The notes beneath the pieces were generated by a model. It made no database searches and was not told the origin of the DNA. It saw only the letters and a program-made list of their open reading frames with translations. Positions 62,571 through 64,000 of a stretch of DNA of 64,000 nt are shown here, one piece after another. This DNA comes from Alnus glutinosa (lineage: Eukaryota > Streptophyta > Magnoliopsida > Fagales > Betulaceae): contig NC_084899.1 of the NCBI RefSeq assembly GCF_958979055.1, forward strand, positions 2,058,501 through 2,122,500, given 5' to 3'. Each line of letters begins with the position of its first letter. Positions within the stretch are counted from its first letter, which is position 1. A program made the position numbers and the translations under genes.

Positions 62571-64000
62571 AAGCATAGGAGGCAAACACAAAGAGGGTGT
62601 AATTAATAAGCATAAACTTGGATGTATCTTAGCAGCAGCATCCATTCCTACCACCATAGAATATATGTGGAATTTTCGATGCAAGTCGATGATCACTACT
62701 ACATTGAGATTGGAACATATTTTTCTATTAAGTTTCCTTACAAATTTTTAGCGTTTACTTTTAAAGCATGATTTGACTTTAATTAACATCTCCTTCTAAA
62801 ATCAACAAAAATATTGCAAACTAACCCTCATTATCACAATATTAATTTAATTAAGACTCGATTAGTAGCTAGCTTTTTTCATATTTCAAAACAACATTTG
62901 GCAACCAAATGCTCTTCCATAATAAACTAATCACCTAACTTCCTCACGCAATTAATTAAACTTCGTTTTAGCCTCCAAATTTGCTTAAGTTTAGGTTTAA
63001 TTTCAAGAATTAGGTTAGACTTTCCTCTATTAAGTCCAACTTCCTTTCAAACTTTTAGGACATGTTTGGGTGAAAAGTAACAAATACTTTTTAAATACTG
63101 TTTTTTTGAATTCAAAGTCTACTCAAATTTTATCAATTTTTTTCTAATTTTGTCTCATATTTTTTAAATTATCCAAACATAATTTCAAAAAAAACAAATT
63201 CTTTTGGTATTCACAATTTTAAATATTTTTTTAAAAAAAATCGAACACCTAAACGAATTCTTAATTATTAGATAAACTTTTTCTTTTGGGAAATACTTTC
63301 TCGCCCGGGTTCACATTGTTCAACTCGTTTTACCCCATTTGACTAAATTCAAATTAATTAAAAACAAATATTGCGCAATTCTACATCAAATTATGTTCAA
63401 GAACCCATAAAATGTAAAATGTAAGAGAATAACGAAAGCAGAAAGAGAAATAGAACAGAATATGGCTAGATCTTGATCTTCTTATTGACTTCATTTTTTG
63501 TGTTACAAATTACTCTATTTATAAGAAAATGGGATAAATGAAGTAAGCTATTAAAAATAATTTAAAAAAAAAAAAAATCAAGTTGTGCATCCACCAATAA
63601 CGTAATAAACAGATCGAATGAATAACTTTATTTTGATAACACTTTTTCTTTTCCTTCTCAAAACAAACATTCCAAATTACTTTTAAAATCTTAGCACTTA
63701 TTTTTTTCTTAAAAAAAAAAAAAAAATATCATTCTCTTAAAAGCATTAACAGACCAATCTACATCAAGCACAACAAAAGAACAAAGAACAAGAACAAATT
63801 TTTCTCGGAACGAAAGACTTCAAAGACATGCGCAGATCTCTTTTCAAAGAAGAGCAGGAAATCACATGCTTCGTGTTGACAATGAGTAATGTTTTCTGTA
63901 TGAAAGACATGCGCAGATTTCTCTAACACCTACACCATTTAATGCCCAGAAAGTCAACTTGTTCCATCCGCAACGTGTAATGTTTTCTGTACGACAAATG
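62571..64000. other. AT-rich intergenic DNA to the window edge
   Basis: No gene is supported. A short direct repeat occurs near the end: GACATGCGCAGAT(C/T)TC at about 63826 and 63907, and GTAATGTTTTCTGTA at about 63886 and 63978. This implies an imperfect tandem unit of about 80-90 bp reaching the edge. Confidence 0.45.

Overview
This window is nuclear DNA from a flowering plant, a eudicot and most likely a woody rosid. The evidence is spliced genes with GT..AG introns, AT-rich intergenic DNA, a DYW-class pentatricopeptide-repeat gene, a type III ACC synthase, many small inverted-repeat transposons, L1-type LINE pieces and a 5S-rRNA-bearing Cassandra-like LTR. The species is not determinable by eye. 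Nothing prokaryotic is present (no operons, CRISPR arrays or origins).

Layout. 1-685 (-): 5' part of a HAD phosphatase/pyrophosphatase gene that runs off the left edge. 745-2931: AT-rich DNA with small inverted-repeat elements. 2932-6983 (-): an 11-exon NDRG/NDL-type alpha/beta-hydrolase-fold gene. 7.1-13.7 kb: gene-poor, with repeats, a LINE RNase H relic and two abutting MITEs. 13780-16392 and 19428-22451 (+): tandem intronless PPR genes; only the second keeps a DYW domain. 22.4-25.5 kb: a duplicated non-coding segment split by a LINE 3' fragment. 25526-28137 (-): a five-exon gene I do not recognise. 29715-32361 (+): a seven-exon saposin-B/canopy-like ER protein gene. 33127-36912 (-): a nine-exon PRMT1 gene with an 11-nt microexon. 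38731-47331 (-): a 16-exon prolidase (M24) gene whose introns hold several mobile elements. 48.6-50.1 kb: a truncated ACC synthase copy. 50-59 kb: gene-poor repeat DNA. 59413-61193 (+): an intact ACS7-type ACC synthase. 61.2-64 kb: no gene seen.

The genes are mostly housekeeping (protein arginine methylation, dipeptide turnover, phosphatase, organelle RNA editing, G-protein-linked signalling, ethylene synthesis) and do not form one pathway. Gene order from the phosphatase through NDL, saposin-like and PRMT1 to prolidase resembles, from memory, paired Arabidopsis blocks around At4g29490-At4g29530 and At2g19620-At2g19670, so this part is probably ancient conserved synteny.

I found no convincing undescribed biological system. 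The observations most worth checking are: the nested duplication that produced the ACC synthase pseudogene, with a 5S-bearing LTR in both copies; two MITEs inserted one base apart; a second abutting transposon pair at 28.5-29.1 kb; a tRNA-derived retroposon with a perfect 16-bp target duplication; and a long-terminal-inverted-repeat element in a prolidase intron. All exon boundaries were read by hand from splice signals and frame continuity, without transcript data.
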